Virus record (IMG/VR): IMGVR_UViG_3300007734_000664 | Span: 1 to 38,174 of that record | DNA from: a virus | Strand: one strand, 5' to 3' | Length of the DNA: 38,174 bases | Shown: positions 17,318 to 22,995 of the stretch, in pieces | Position numbering within the stretch: the first letter of the stretch is position 1 | How the letters are laid out: the number at the start of each line of letters is the position of its first letter | Position numbers and translations under genes: made by a program | The notes under the pieces: model-generated | Seen by the model: only the letters and a program-made list of their open reading frames with translations | Told to the model about the DNA's origin: nothing | Database searches by the model: none

Positions 17318-17842
17318 TTATGACTCCAGCTTCTTGAGAAGGGCCGTGAGGTGTGTGGCCAGTTCCGCATCCGTCAGCACGGAGGTGGGCGTGGTGGTGA
17401 CATCCAGGTCGAGACTCTGCTTGGCCTGTCCAAACATGCGGTCCATGATGTCCTTGAGAATCGGCGCACTCGGCGCAATGGCCGACAGCCGGTAGACCTC
17501 TTCTCCCGCCTCCAGTTTGGCCGACATGACAGCCGGATCGGTGACTGGCTCCCATTTGCCCTTGGCGTCTCGCGCCTGCATATGGGTAATGCCTTCTGCC
17601 GCCGTCAACTGCGCCTCGACCAGCCGGTCAAACCGCCGCGACACCGCCTCTTTCCACGCCGCCAGCAGTGCCGCCTTCTCCCGCACCGCCGCCGAGGGAT
17701 TGATGCGCCCGCTGGCGACCGTGTCGCCCTTCTTGCGCCCGCCCTTGTTGCCGAACGTGCCCCCCGGCTTGCGCTTGACGACAGGCGTCACCGCCTCCAG
17801 CGCCTCCACCGTCTGCGGAATGTCTGCCGTCTTGTCGTCCAT
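17318..17842 (-). CDS. putative terminase small subunit (174 aa)
   Basis: Start set at the ATG giving MDDKTADIPQ; the in-frame sequence before it is low-quality (leader-like) and is rejected as coding. 174 aa, in the usual TerS range. Residues 20-45 are a basic Gly/Arg/Lys segment (KRKPGGTFGNKGGRKKGD) suited to DNA contact; residues 55-100 are helical (REKAALLAAWKEAVSRRFDRLVEAQLTAAEG), and the C-terminus (140-174) is helical. First gene of the late operon, two genes before terL. TerS assignment is from position and composition. Confidence 0.65.
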   Translation of the reverse strand: MDDKTADIPQTVEALEAVTPVVKRKPGGTFGNKGGRKKGDTVASGRINPSAAVREKAALLAAWKEAVSRRFDRLVEAQLTAAEGITHMQARDAKGKWEPVTDPAVMSAKLEAGEEVYRLSAIAPSAPILKDIMDRMFGQAKQSLDLDVTTTPTSVLTDAELATHLTALLKKLES

Positions 17843-17958
17843 GTGGCCCAGTTTACTCCAGTTTTTGGGAGGGTCGTCTTTCGCACCCTCAGCGGGGACA
17901 TTCTTTTTTCTTTCAGTCCCCGGCTTCGTTCTTTTCCGCCGCGATGTCGCTGTCAAAG

Positions 17959-17987
17959 AGTATACCGAGAGTGTTTTTTTGTCCAGC
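17959..17987 (-). promoter_or_regulatory. candidate late promoter
   Basis: On the minus strand TATACT (17964-17959) is preceded by an A7 tract and TGGACA at a short 15-base spacing. A second element, TTGACA (17956-17951), lies immediately downstream. The position about 110 bases before the first late gene fits a late promoter, but spacing is suboptimal and an activator may be needed. Confidence 0.4.
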
Positions 17988-18172
17988 AGAAAGCGTGGTC
18001 CGTGGTGCGGGGAGAAAGATGCGACAGCCGGTGTATCCAAGGAACGCGCCAGTTTCGCGGGGTATGAGGGGGGGACCGGGGGGAATCCCCGCCCCGAAAG
18101 CGATTCGCCTTCCGATTCCGGCTGGGTCAATCGCCCTACTGCCACCGGCCGGCCGATTAGGGCAGATGCCCT

Positions 18173-18285
18173 CCATCCAGGCTCACTAGCACCTGGATGG
18201 CCTAACACCTGGATGATCGGTAGCACCTGTTAGCACCTGGATGGCCTAGCACCTGGATGGCGTAGCCGGTCCTAGCACTTGGATG
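18173..18285 (+). repeat. iteron-like cluster, TAGCACCTGGATGG
   Basis: Six direct copies of TAGCACCTGGATGG or close variants begin at 18187, 18203 (TAACACC variant), 18221 (truncated after CCTG), 18231, 18247 and 18273 (CACTT variant). An inverted CCATCCAGG at 18173-18181 faces the first copy. Start-to-start spacings are 16, 18, 10, 16 and 26 bases. Such clusters are usually binding sites for a replication initiator or a repressor. It lies exactly between the divergent arms. Confidence 0.85.
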
Positions 18286-18339
18286 CATAACCTCCGGTGA
18301 CAATTCTCTGGCTCGTATCACTACGCAAGTACAGAGGGC

Positions 18340-18369
18340 TTGACAACGTCGGGCGATCCGTGCGACAGT
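18340..18369 (+). promoter_or_regulatory. candidate early promoter
   Basis: Consensus TTGACA at 18340-18345 with a weak -10 (GACAGT, 18364-18369, 18-base spacing), upstream of the first early gene. The 11 bases GTACAGAGGGC just before it recur near 22969, before the nuclease-like gene, so the pair may bind a common factor. Confidence 0.4.
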
Positions 18370-18384
18370 AGGCGCACGTTGAAC

Positions 18385-18401
18385 GCGGGCACAACGCCCG
18401 C
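18385..18401 (+). promoter_or_regulatory. leader hairpin 1
   Basis: GCGGGC-ACAAC-GCCCGC stem-loop (6-bp stem, 5-base loop), 20 bases before the ATG of the 55-aa gene. It sits between the candidate promoter and the ribosome site AAGGGG. First of a series of stem-loops placed before early genes. Confidence 0.7.
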
Positions 18402-18420
18402 CACTATTAAGGGGTTCACG

Positions 18421-18588
18421 ATGACGCCAAACATGATCACCTTGAATGACCTAGTAAGCCTCGCTCGGTTTGTCTCTGAGTTGGTACGGCAAGGCGTGAT
18501 GTTTACGGTATGGTCCGAAGACATTACAGACGGACGGATGCAAGTTGTGTTTACCGCGTGGCACGTAACCTTAACAGGTGGGTTCTGA
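18421..18588 (+). CDS. hypothetical small early protein (55 aa)
   Basis: Starts at the ATG giving MTPNMITLNDLVSLARFV, with AAGGGG eight bases upstream; in-frame sequence further upstream runs through the promoter and hairpin and is not coding. One amphipathic helix (8-24) then strands (GVMFTVWSEDITDGRMQVVFTAWHVT). First gene of the early arm. No family recognised. Confidence 0.65.
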   Translation: MTPNMITLNDLVSLARFVSELVRQGVMFTVWSEDITDGRMQVVFTAWHVTLTGGF

Positions 18589-18600
18589 CGTACGTTGACC

Positions 18601-18616
18601 GCGTCACTCCTGACGC
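18601..18616 (+). promoter_or_regulatory. leader hairpin 2
   Basis: GCGTCA-CTCC-TGACGC stem-loop (6-bp stem) before the 36-aa gene. The surrounding pattern ACCGCGTnAnTCCnGACGCnACC recurs before the 79-aa gene at 18801-18823. Confidence 0.7.
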
Positions 18617-18636
18617 TACCAATTGCGAGGGTAACG

Positions 18637-18747
18637 ATGCATAAAATCTTTGTGGAAATAGTCGCGGTCGGGGTAGGAATCGCGTGCCTCGGAGCGTGGG
18701 TAGGAATCTGTCTAGCGATCGCCGTATCGATGGAAGTAGCCCGATAG
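18637..18747 (+). CDS. 36-aa single-span membrane protein
   Basis: MHKIFVEIVAVGVGIACLGA and onward: one hydrophobic span (about residues 5-32, ending CLAIAVSM) and short polar ends. GAGGG lies 6 bases before the ATG and a hairpin lies upstream of that. Very short membrane proteins made early may act on the host envelope, but no function can be assigned. Same strand and spacing pattern as its neighbours, which supports it as a real gene. Confidence 0.6.
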   Translation: MHKIFVEIVAVGVGIACLGAWVGICLAIAVSMEVAR

Positions 18748-18753
18748 GTCGAA

Positions 18754-18819
18754 ACGGCGGGGTCGCCCCGTCGTCGCCTGGTAATGCCAGGCCTGATGAG
18801 ACCGCGTTATTCCCGACGC
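18754..18819 (+). promoter_or_regulatory. three consecutive leader hairpins before the 79-aa gene
   Basis: Stem 1: ACGGCGGGG-TCG-CCCCGTCGT (18754-18774, 9 bp with one G-T). Stem 2: GCCTGG-TAATG-CCAGGC (18776-18792). Stem 3: GCGTT-ATTCCC-GACGC (18804-18819), the same element type as leader hairpin 2. The 91-base gap thus folds almost completely before the ribosome site AGGAG. Confidence 0.7.
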
Positions 18820-18838
18820 CACCGACTAGGAGCAGACA

Positions 18839-19078
18839 ATGAGTCAACATTACAGCGATCCGGCACGAGCAGATGAGCAGTACGCCTTGCCGAATGTCGA
18901 GGTTTTCTACATGTCGCAGGGCGAGATAGACGGCCTAGTGGGCGACGATGCAGATACAGAGTTGCACGAACAGGGATGGTATTTCTGGTTTTGCTTCCCA
19001 GGCTGCCTGCCAGACTCCGATCCGATTGGGCCGTACGCGAGCGAGCAGCTGGCGATTGACGCGGCGAAGGAAGAGTAG
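18839..19078 (+). CDS. hypothetical acidic early protein (79 aa)
   Basis: 79 aa, acidic, with an aromatic cluster (EQGWYFWFCFPGCLPDSDPIGPY, residues 44-66) and a C-terminal SEQLAIDAAKEE helix typical of small phage proteins of unknown role. AGGAG lies 6 bases before the ATG. Preceded by three stem-loops. Confidence 0.7.
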   Translation: MSQHYSDPARADEQYALPNVEVFYMSQGEIDGLVGDDADTELHEQGWYFWFCFPGCLPDSDPIGPYASEQLAIDAAKEE

Positions 19079-19109
19079 CCATGAGACCAGATACCCCGAC
19101 ATAGCCCCC

Positions 19110-19138
19110 TTGCACTGATACCACGGACGTGGTATACA
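19110..19138 (+). promoter_or_regulatory. early promoter, copy A
   Basis: TTGCAC (19110-19115), 17-base spacer, TATACA (19133-19138). The spacer and -10 lie in ACGTGGTATACATATCTCAG (19127-19146), which recurs exactly at 20601-20620. ATACCACG-GA-CGTGGTAT around the spacer is an 8-bp inverted repeat and could be an operator. Confidence 0.65.
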
Positions 19139-19157
19139 TATCTCAGCGAACACCGCA

Positions 19158-19173
19158 TCGGACGGCCTTCCGA
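19158..19173 (+). promoter_or_regulatory. leader hairpin, CGGCC-loop type (copy a)
   Basis: TCGGA-CGGCCT-TCCGA, flanked by ACCGCA and CACCG, 20 bases before the ATG of the first 66-aa gene. One of five of this type with conserved loop start CGG and covarying stems. Confidence 0.75.
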
Positions 19174-19193
19174 CACCGCGAGAGTGAGACTCC

Positions 19194-19394
19194 ATGATCA
19201 AAAGTTTCAACACAAAATTGTCATTCTACGAGCGAGAAGAATTGATCACCTACAACGGCGTGTGGGGTTCTCTGTGGGTTCTGTGGGTTCGCAACCAATG
19301 CTTGGGCCGTACGTTTGTCCCCGGTTCTCGTCCGACACGGGAGACAGTCATGGAGTCTCTGTATCACTCCTGCGTACGCGACACCGACTACTAG
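19194..19394 (+). CDS. hypothetical early protein, 66-aa paralogue A
   Basis: 66 aa, MIKSFNTKLSFYEREELITY, then a Trp-rich GSLWVLWV segment and a FVPGSRPTRE motif, ending RDTDY. It is a paralogue of the 66-aa gene at 20881 (13 differences by my count). It has its own promoter copy and hairpin directly upstream. No family recognised; the duplication suggests dosage or diverged targets. Confidence 0.75.
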   Translation: MIKSFNTKLSFYEREELITYNGVWGSLWVLWVRNQCLGRTFVPGSRPTRETVMESLYHSCVRDTDY

Positions 19395-19402
19395 CACCCG
19401 CA

Positions 19403-19418
19403 TCGGACGGCCCTCCGA
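19403..19418 (+). promoter_or_regulatory. leader hairpin, CGGCC-loop type (copy b)
   Basis: TCGGA-CGGCCC-TCCGA just after the stop of paralogue A, within TAGCACCCGCA and CACCG flanks, 22 bases before the next ATG. Confidence 0.75.
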
Positions 19419-19440
19419 CACCGTGAAAACGAGGACAGAC

Positions 19441-19680
19441 ATGACGAGCTATACGATCACGACGATGCATTTCAGCGCAGATAGCCAAACACGGGAACAC
19501 GTGACGTTCTATACGTCCGGCGGGTACGTGACGTATACCGATCGGGACGGGAACGACCGGCAGATCTGCGACCGACTCCAGACCTCCGGCGACACGCTGC
19601 GCTCCAGCGAAACGGGATTGGCACGGACGATACGCCGTCACCTGCGTCTAGCACGCTACGACGCGCAGCGCGAGTACTAG
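19441..19680 (+). CDS. hypothetical early protein (79 aa)
   Basis: Start at the ATG giving MTSYTITTMHFSADSQTREH; the upstream in-frame stretch overlaps the previous gene and a hairpin and is rejected. GAGGA lies 7 bases before the ATG. Beta-rich first half (YTITTMHF, HVTFYTSGGYVTYT), Arg-rich helical end (TGLARTIRRHLRLARYDAQR). No family recognised. Confidence 0.7.
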   Translation: MTSYTITTMHFSADSQTREHVTFYTSGGYVTYTDRDGNDRQICDRLQTSGDTLRSSETGLARTIRRHLRLARYDAQREY

Positions 19681-19687
19681 CACCCGA

Positions 19688-19706
19688 GCCGGAGCGGTTC
19701 TCCGGC
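19688..19706 (+). promoter_or_regulatory. leader hairpin, CGG-loop type (copy c)
   Basis: GCCGGAG-CGGTT-CTCCGGC (7-bp stem), right after the preceding stop codon, flanked by CACCCGA and ACCG. The stem differs from copies a, b and d by compensating changes. Confidence 0.75.
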
Positions 19707-19764
19707 ACCGTTTACACAACCTCGCAGGGGGGGTATATCTCTCTCTGCCACCCGAAAGGCGCAT

Positions 19765-20523
19765 ATGCAAACCCTCAAGAAATACCGGTACTCTGATCCA
19801 GTCCCCTCTTCCGCCGTGGTATGGCGTGGACGGTCCGCCTTTGACGGATCGCCCATTGTGGCGATTGTCACCGGCTTACATGGTGATTCTAAGAATGGCA
19901 AGACCGGCCGGCGCCTGGCTCAACTCTTCATTCTTTGTGAGGACGCATCACCGCTTGATGCAATCATGATCGGCCTCGATGAGGGGATCTGTGGCGATTG
20001 TCCTGCCCGTGGAACGTACTGTTATGTACGCGTAGCTCAGTCTCCCACGGCGGTATATCACGCGTATACGCGGGGATCATATGTATCTATGCGCCCCGCT
20101 GATGTGGCGACGCACCTAGCGTCAAAGGGTATGGGGATTCGAATCGGCGCATATGGGGATGGTGCCGCCGTGCCTGTATCTGTTCTCGAATCGATCACGC
20201 ACGGTATTTTCCATACCGGCTACACTCACGCGTGGCGTAAACGTCCCGACCTGGCGCCGTTCCTCATGGCCTCGGCGGATAGTGCAGTGGATCAAACTGA
20301 CGCGTCAGAAAGTGGTTGGCGTACGTTTCGTGTGCGAAGAGCCACAGAAGATCTCGCAGTAGGGGAAATCGCATGTCCGGCGTCAGAAGAAGCAGGGCGG
20401 CGTACGAGCTGCGATAGTTGCGCGTTATGTGATGGAGCGCGGGACCAAGATCTGCGAAAGAGTATCGCGATCATTGTCCACGGCGCAAAGGTCGGCACGT
20501 TCCTGAAAATGGCTACAGTCTAA
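19765..20523 (+). CDS. conserved phage Cys-cluster protein, DUF7227-like (252 aa)
   Basis: 252 aa. The motifs LHGDSKNGKTGRRLAQLFIL, GICGDCPARGTYCYV (four Cys-rich positions about 71-83) and AVYHAYTRGSYV are shared with a widespread family of uncharacterised phage proteins. A second Cys cluster occurs late (CPASEEAGRRTSCDSCALC, about 207-225). The two clusters suggest metal or Fe-S binding; a distant relation to DUF5131/Gp37-type proteins is possible but unproved. It is the largest gene in the small-protein region and ends just before a perfect 20-bp palindrome. Confidence 0.75.
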   Translation: MQTLKKYRYSDPVPSSAVVWRGRSAFDGSPIVAIVTGLHGDSKNGKTGRRLAQLFILCEDASPLDAIMIGLDEGICGDCPARGTYCYVRVAQSPTAVYHAYTRGSYVSMRPADVATHLASKGMGIRIGAYGDGAAVPVSVLESITHGIFHTGYTHAWRKRPDLAPFLMASADSAVDQTDASESGWRTFRVRRATEDLAVGEIACPASEEAGRRTSCDSCALCDGARDQDLRKSIAIIVHGAKVGTFLKMATV

Positions 20524-20532
20524 TCAACCGGC

Positions 20533-20552
20533 GGGGGAGCATATGCTCCCCC
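20533..20552 (+). other. perfect 20-bp palindrome
   Basis: GGGGGAGCATATGCTCCCCC, 9 bases after the stop of the 252-aa gene. It can form a 10-bp stem with a minimal loop. There is no T-tract after it, so it is a possible processing site, attenuator or protein-binding site rather than a standard terminator. Confidence 0.8.
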
Positions 20553-20583
20553 ATTCCCAGAGGTATACGTCATGAGGCGGAAC

Positions 20584-20612
20584 TTGAAGTAGTCCCACAT
20601 ACGTGGTATACA
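20584..20612 (+). promoter_or_regulatory. early promoter, copy B
   Basis: TTGAAG (20584-20589), 17-base spacer, TATACA (20607-20612), inside the second exact copy of ACGTGGTATACATATCTCAG (20601-20620). It drives the 68-aa gene and paralogue B. Confidence 0.65.
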
Positions 20613-20630
20613 TATCTCAGTAGTACCGCA

Positions 20631-20646
20631 TCGGACGGCCATCCGA
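20631..20646 (+). promoter_or_regulatory. leader hairpin, CGGCC-loop type (copy d)
   Basis: TCGGA-CGGCCA-TCCGA with the same ACCGCA/CACCG flanks as copy a, 20 bases before the ATG of the 68-aa gene. Confidence 0.75.
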
Positions 20647-20666
20647 CACCGTGAAAGCGAGAACCT

Positions 20667-20873
20667 ATGGCATACGTTGACCCCAATTTCCCCAGCAAAA
20701 AGGCCTTCCTTGCGGCTATCAAGGCTGGTGCACGGCTAGCCGTTTACTCACCCGGCCCGTTTCCCGTCACACAGAATGGCCGGGTTTCAATTGAAGGTCC
20801 GCATTTCCCCCAGCCCCATAAATGGTACGCCTCAGCGATTGTCGCGGACGGCATTGTCGTGTTCGGCAAGTAG
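20667..20873 (+). CDS. conserved small phage protein (68 aa)
   Basis: MAYVDPNFPSKKAFLAAIKAG, then YSPGPFP, IEGPHFPQPHKWYA and VADGIVV: a pattern found in many small early proteins of phages of Gram-negative bacteria, with no assigned function. 68 aa is full length. It sits between promoter copy B with its hairpin and paralogue B, where the first module has no such gene. Confidence 0.8.
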   Translation: MAYVDPNFPSKKAFLAAIKAGARLAVYSPGPFPVTQNGRVSIEGPHFPQPHKWYASAIVADGIVVFGK

Positions 20874-20880
20874 GCGCGAC

Positions 20881-21081
20881 ATGATCAAAAGTTTCTACAC
20901 GAAGCTCTCTTTTTACGAGCGTCTAGAATCGATCACCTATAACGGCACGTTCGGATCTCTGTGGGTTCTGTGGGTGCAAAATGGGTTCTGTGGCCAAACC
21001 TTTGTGCCTGGTTCTCGTCCCACGCGGGAACAAGTCAGAGAGTCTCTGTATCACTCCGGGGTACGCGACACTGACTACTAG
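20881..21081 (+). CDS. hypothetical early protein, 66-aa paralogue B
   Basis: MIKSFYTKLSFYERLESITY and onward, with the same length and ends as paralogue A and 53 of 66 residues identical by my count. The start follows the previous stop by 7 bases with only a weak ribosome site (GGCGCG), so it may depend on coupling. A longer in-frame reading upstream runs antisense to logic through the 68-aa gene and is rejected. Confidence 0.75.
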   Translation: MIKSFYTKLSFYERLESITYNGTFGSLWVLWVQNGFCGQTFVPGSRPTREQVRESLYHSGVRDTDY

Positions 21082-21087
21082 CACTTG

Positions 21088-21103
21088 CGGGACGGCACTC
21101 CCG
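21088..21103 (+). promoter_or_regulatory. leader hairpin, CGG-loop type (copy e)
   Basis: CGGGA-CGGCAC-TCCCG after the stop of paralogue B. The flanks TAGCACTTG and CACCGTTTACAC match copy c. The stem covaries relative to the other copies. Confidence 0.75.
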
Positions 21104-21134
21104 GCACCGTTTACACGCAAACGAGGGACAGAAC

Positions 21135-21437
21135 ATGGCACTGAGCTTCTCTAAACTCACGACCGGCGCGTGGGGCATTCGCGGCACTAACATCACAATC
21201 GGTGTGCCGCTCGTAGTGACACGGAGAGATGGCTCGACAACCCGCGCAGTGGCTTCGCACATACTCTGGACGAGCGAGGATGGGATTCAACTCGCTGCTG
21301 TCGCAGAGCCTCCACGCAGCGCGTCCACGCACCGCAGCGGACGGCGTGGATGCAGTTGCACTGACTCCTGCTGCGCTCGTGGGTGTCGATGCGAGGCGCA
21401 GTGCAACTGCCAAGGTGGGCCAATTTACGATTGTTAA
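21135..21437 (+). CDS. hypothetical protein with Cys-rich tail (100 aa)
   Basis: N-terminal 60 residues are a small beta domain (KLTTGAWGIRG, GVPLVVTRRDGSTTRAVAS, WTSEDGIQLAAV) of a type common in phage early proteins. Residues 70-100 hold nine Cys (RGCSCTDSCCARGCRCEAQC, CQGG, DC), suggesting a zinc-binding tail. GAGGG precedes the ATG; hairpin copy e lies in the leader. Confidence 0.7.
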   Translation: MALSFSKLTTGAWGIRGTNITIGVPLVVTRRDGSTTRAVASHILWTSEDGIQLAAVAEPPRSASTHRSGRRGCSCTDSCCARGCRCEAQCNCQGGPIYDC

Positions 21438-21494
21438 TTCAGTAGAGAAATAACAAATGAATATCTTCCTAATCGTATCGACAGAGGTACAACG

Positions 21495-21770
21495 ATGAAA
21501 AGCCAACCCGCGCAGACGCAGGATCAGCGGTGGACAAAGCGTGTCACCGATCTATTGCTTAACAAGACGATTGTGGAAGTGGCGTTTATGTCCGATGCGG
21601 AAATGCGCGACCACGGCTGGGATTCTCGGGCCGTGATGTTTAGGCTGAGTAGTGGCGAATGGATCTATCCCTCACAAGACGATGAGGGAAACGGCGCAGG
21701 ATCGCTCTTTACGACGCATAAGCAGTGCTCGACTATTCCAGCGCTTGACCCCATAGAGGAACAGTTATGA
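21495..21770 (+). CDS. conserved small phage protein (91 aa)
   Basis: 91 aa. LLLNKTIVEVAFMSDAEMRDHGWDSRAVMFRLSSGEWIYPSQDDEGNGAG is a recognisable pattern of small phage early proteins (a beta-barrel-like fold with a PSxDDEGN motif). AGAGG lies before the ATG. The 57-base leader is AT-rich and lacks the hairpin seen before its upstream neighbours. Confidence 0.75.
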   Translation: MKSQPAQTQDQRWTKRVTDLLLNKTIVEVAFMSDAEMRDHGWDSRAVMFRLSSGEWIYPSQDDEGNGAGSLFTTHKQCSTIPALDPIEEQL

Positions 21771-21952
21771 CACCCAACACCGAGATTACGCGACTCGCTC
21801 AGGCACTGGTGATGGCCATTACGGCCCCGCAGGGACGCGAGGAGGACGCAGACCGGCTGGCGCAGCAGATGGCCCACGGGATGGCCGCAGAGGCCATCGC
21901 AGCGGCCCAGGAACTGGCCCTGTACGACCTGCAAGATCGGCTGGGGGCGTGA
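21767..21952 (+). CDS. hypothetical small helical protein (61 aa)
   Basis: 61 aa, Ala/Glu/Gln-rich and helical throughout (LAQALVMAITAPQGREEDADRLAQQMAHGMAAEAIAAAQELALYDLQDRL). Starts with an ATGA overlap and ends with a TGATG overlap, so it is in a tightly coupled run. Function unknown. Confidence 0.65.
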   Translation: MTPNTEITRLAQALVMAITAPQGREEDADRLAQQMAHGMAAEAIAAAQELALYDLQDRLGA

Positions 21953-22158
21953 TGATTATCCGAATCCAAGACGGCGCAGACTGGAACATTGCGCGAGTGT
22001 GTAAACGTCACAAGTGGGCGTCAATCGAGTACACAGAGGAAGCGAGACTGTCGGAACCGGAACCGTGCCCCATGTGCGAGGCGCTCACCGACGACGCATC
22101 CGCGATGAGATATCTCGTCCACAAAGAGGCGGGACGGCTGGCGGGGGTGACAGATTGA
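21952..22158 (+). CDS. hypothetical protein with CxxC (68 aa)
   Basis: Start chosen at the ATG overlapping the previous stop (TGATG). Residues 17-43 contain C-x(n)-CPMC, which with His20 or Cys could form a small metal site. The C-terminal helix (ALTDDASAMRYLVHKEAGRLAG) is charged. No family recognised. Confidence 0.65.
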   Translation: MIIRIQDGADWNIARVCKRHKWASIEYTEEARLSEPEPCPMCEALTDDASAMRYLVHKEAGRLAGVTD

Positions 22159-22238
22159 CGCGCACGACGGCGATACTCTGCGGGGGCTTGATGGGCTGGG
22201 TGATCGGGGCGCTGCTGGTGCTGGAAGGGGTGTTTTGA
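22155..22238 (+). CDS. 27-aa membrane miniprotein, TTG start
   Basis: The TTG at 22155 overlaps the previous stop (TTGA) and gives MTRTTAILCGGLMGWVIGAL-LVLEGVF, one hydrophobic span. GGCGGGGG lies upstream. Non-ATG start and short length make it uncertain, but it fills the gap between two genes exactly. Confidence 0.4.
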   Translation: MTRTTAILCGGLMGWVIGALLVLEGVF

Positions 22239-22239
22239 C

Positions 22240-22422
22240 ATGGACGGCTATACCTGGCTGACGGGCCACGCCATCTCCGGCACGTTGGCGGCACTGGCCA
22301 TCGCCCTGACCGTGGCGATCACGGTCGGAGCGTTAGACGCGCTGATCGAGTGGGTGGCGCTGCGGCAGGGCGAGGACTGGCGCGGCGAGGGGAACACGCC
22401 GCCTTCTCGCTGGTGGCGTTGA
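22240..22422 (+). CDS. 60-aa membrane protein
   Basis: MDGYTWLTGHAISGTLAALAIALTVAITVGALDALIEWVALRQ: one hydrophobic span about residues 10-32, then a charged, Trp/Arg-ending tail likely in the cytoplasm. GAAGGGG lies 9 bases before the ATG. Last gene of the small-protein region. A role at the host membrane is possible; no family recognised. Confidence 0.65.
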   Translation: MDGYTWLTGHAISGTLAALAIALTVAITVGALDALIEWVALRQGEDWRGEGNTPPSRWWR

Positions 22423-22434
22423 CCACCGTTTCCA

Positions 22435-22497
22435 CGCCCCAGATGTAACCGTACACAATCCCGTCGGATCTGTGCGGTTACATAATCCATTGGGGCG
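22435..22497. other. nested inverted repeat
   Basis: Outer arms CGCCCCA (22435-22441) and TGGGGCG (22491-22497); inner arms ATGTAACCG (22443-22451) and CGGTTACAT (22475-22483), with ACACA/TGTG also able to pair. The double symmetry is strong for 63 bases and suggests an RNA structure or a dimer binding site. Confidence 0.75.
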
Positions 22498-22532
22498 GCA
22501 GTTCGTGCTAGAGTAGCGCCCAGACACAAGAA

Positions 22533-22563
22533 AAGACGCCAGCCCGGCTAGAGCTGGCGTCTT
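22533..22563 (-). terminator. Rho-independent terminator on the minus strand
   Basis: AAGACGCCAGC (22533-22543) and GCTGGCGTCTT (22553-22563) form a perfect 11-bp stem with a 9-base loop. Read on the minus strand, the stem is followed by TTTTCTT; on the plus strand there is no U-tract. It therefore looks like a terminator for leftward transcription, although no leftward gene is evident nearby. Confidence 0.6.
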
Positions 22564-22995
22564 GGATACGGCGATAGGGACTCGCTATACCGTGAGAGGA
22601 GTTCATCCTACCACGGTCCCACCTTCGCCCCGTCCCGACAACCTTCTGGCCCACGCGAGTCACTCACGCACGATGCGAGTGGACCGATCCTGGCTGGGGT
22701 GGATTCACAGGCCGCAAGGTCTGCCCAGCGGCTCTCGGACATGCTCCGGCGAGGGGGCGACGTGCCACGCCTCACGACCCTCGACCATCGGCTCACGGGG
22801 ACTGATCCCCGGTCAGTCGGACATGCCGCAGACCTAAAGGATGATCGGGTGTGGGCATCAGTGCCAGCAGTCACACGCGAGGCCAAGGGGGTCTGGCGAG
22901 AGGTCGGCCATCGAGGCCGTTCACCGGGGGTTCTCTCTACAGAGAGGAGCCAAGGGTAAGAGGCGTACGTACAGAGGGCGTGTCAAGATAGGCCC

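Larger units (their letters stand above)
17843..18420. promoter_or_regulatory. divergent control region between late and early arms
   Basis: 578 bases with no convincing gene, between the start of the leftward late operon and the rightward early arm. It holds a minus-strand promoter candidate with an A-tract, a 14-base near-palindrome (AGGGCA-GA-TGCCCT, 18159-18172), several G/C-rich inverted repeats (18060-18090), the TAGCACCTGGATGG repeat cluster, a plus-strand TTGACA, and the first leader hairpin. A regulatory hub and possible origin is the best reading. Confidence 0.7.
22423..22995. other. gene-poor structured region
   Basis: 573 bases with no convincing gene. It contains a nested inverted repeat (22435-22497), a terminator-type hairpin (22533-22563) and short stems such as GGGGA-CTGA-TCCCC near 22797. 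A plus-strand GTG-initiated reading at 22699-22959 (86 aa) is possible but lacks a ribosome site, and a minus-strand reading at 22608-22886 is low quality. The region may encode a small RNA or be a long leader of the nuclease-like gene. Confidence 0.55.

Noticed and set aside
17843-18226. N-terminal extension of the small terminase candidate
   Set aside because: The in-frame stretch runs through the promoter and repeat region and has Pro/Arg/Ser-rich, non-protein-like composition; the ATG at 17842 gives a normal-sized protein.
18173-18285. CRISPR array
   Set aside because: Repeats are about 15 bases with spacers of 0-11 bases and variable copies; this is not repeat-spacer structure, and no cas genes are present.
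22562-22959. Possible proteins in the structured region (plus 22562-22837, plus 22699-22959, minus 22608-22886)
   Set aside because: No ribosome sites, no recognisable domains, and they overlap each other; treated as non-coding. The GTG frame at 22699 remains the least unlikely.
22969-22990. Mycobacteriophage-type stoperator (GTGTCAAG)
   Set aside because: Only a short match at one place; no set of such sites across the genome and no mycobacteriophage-like genes.
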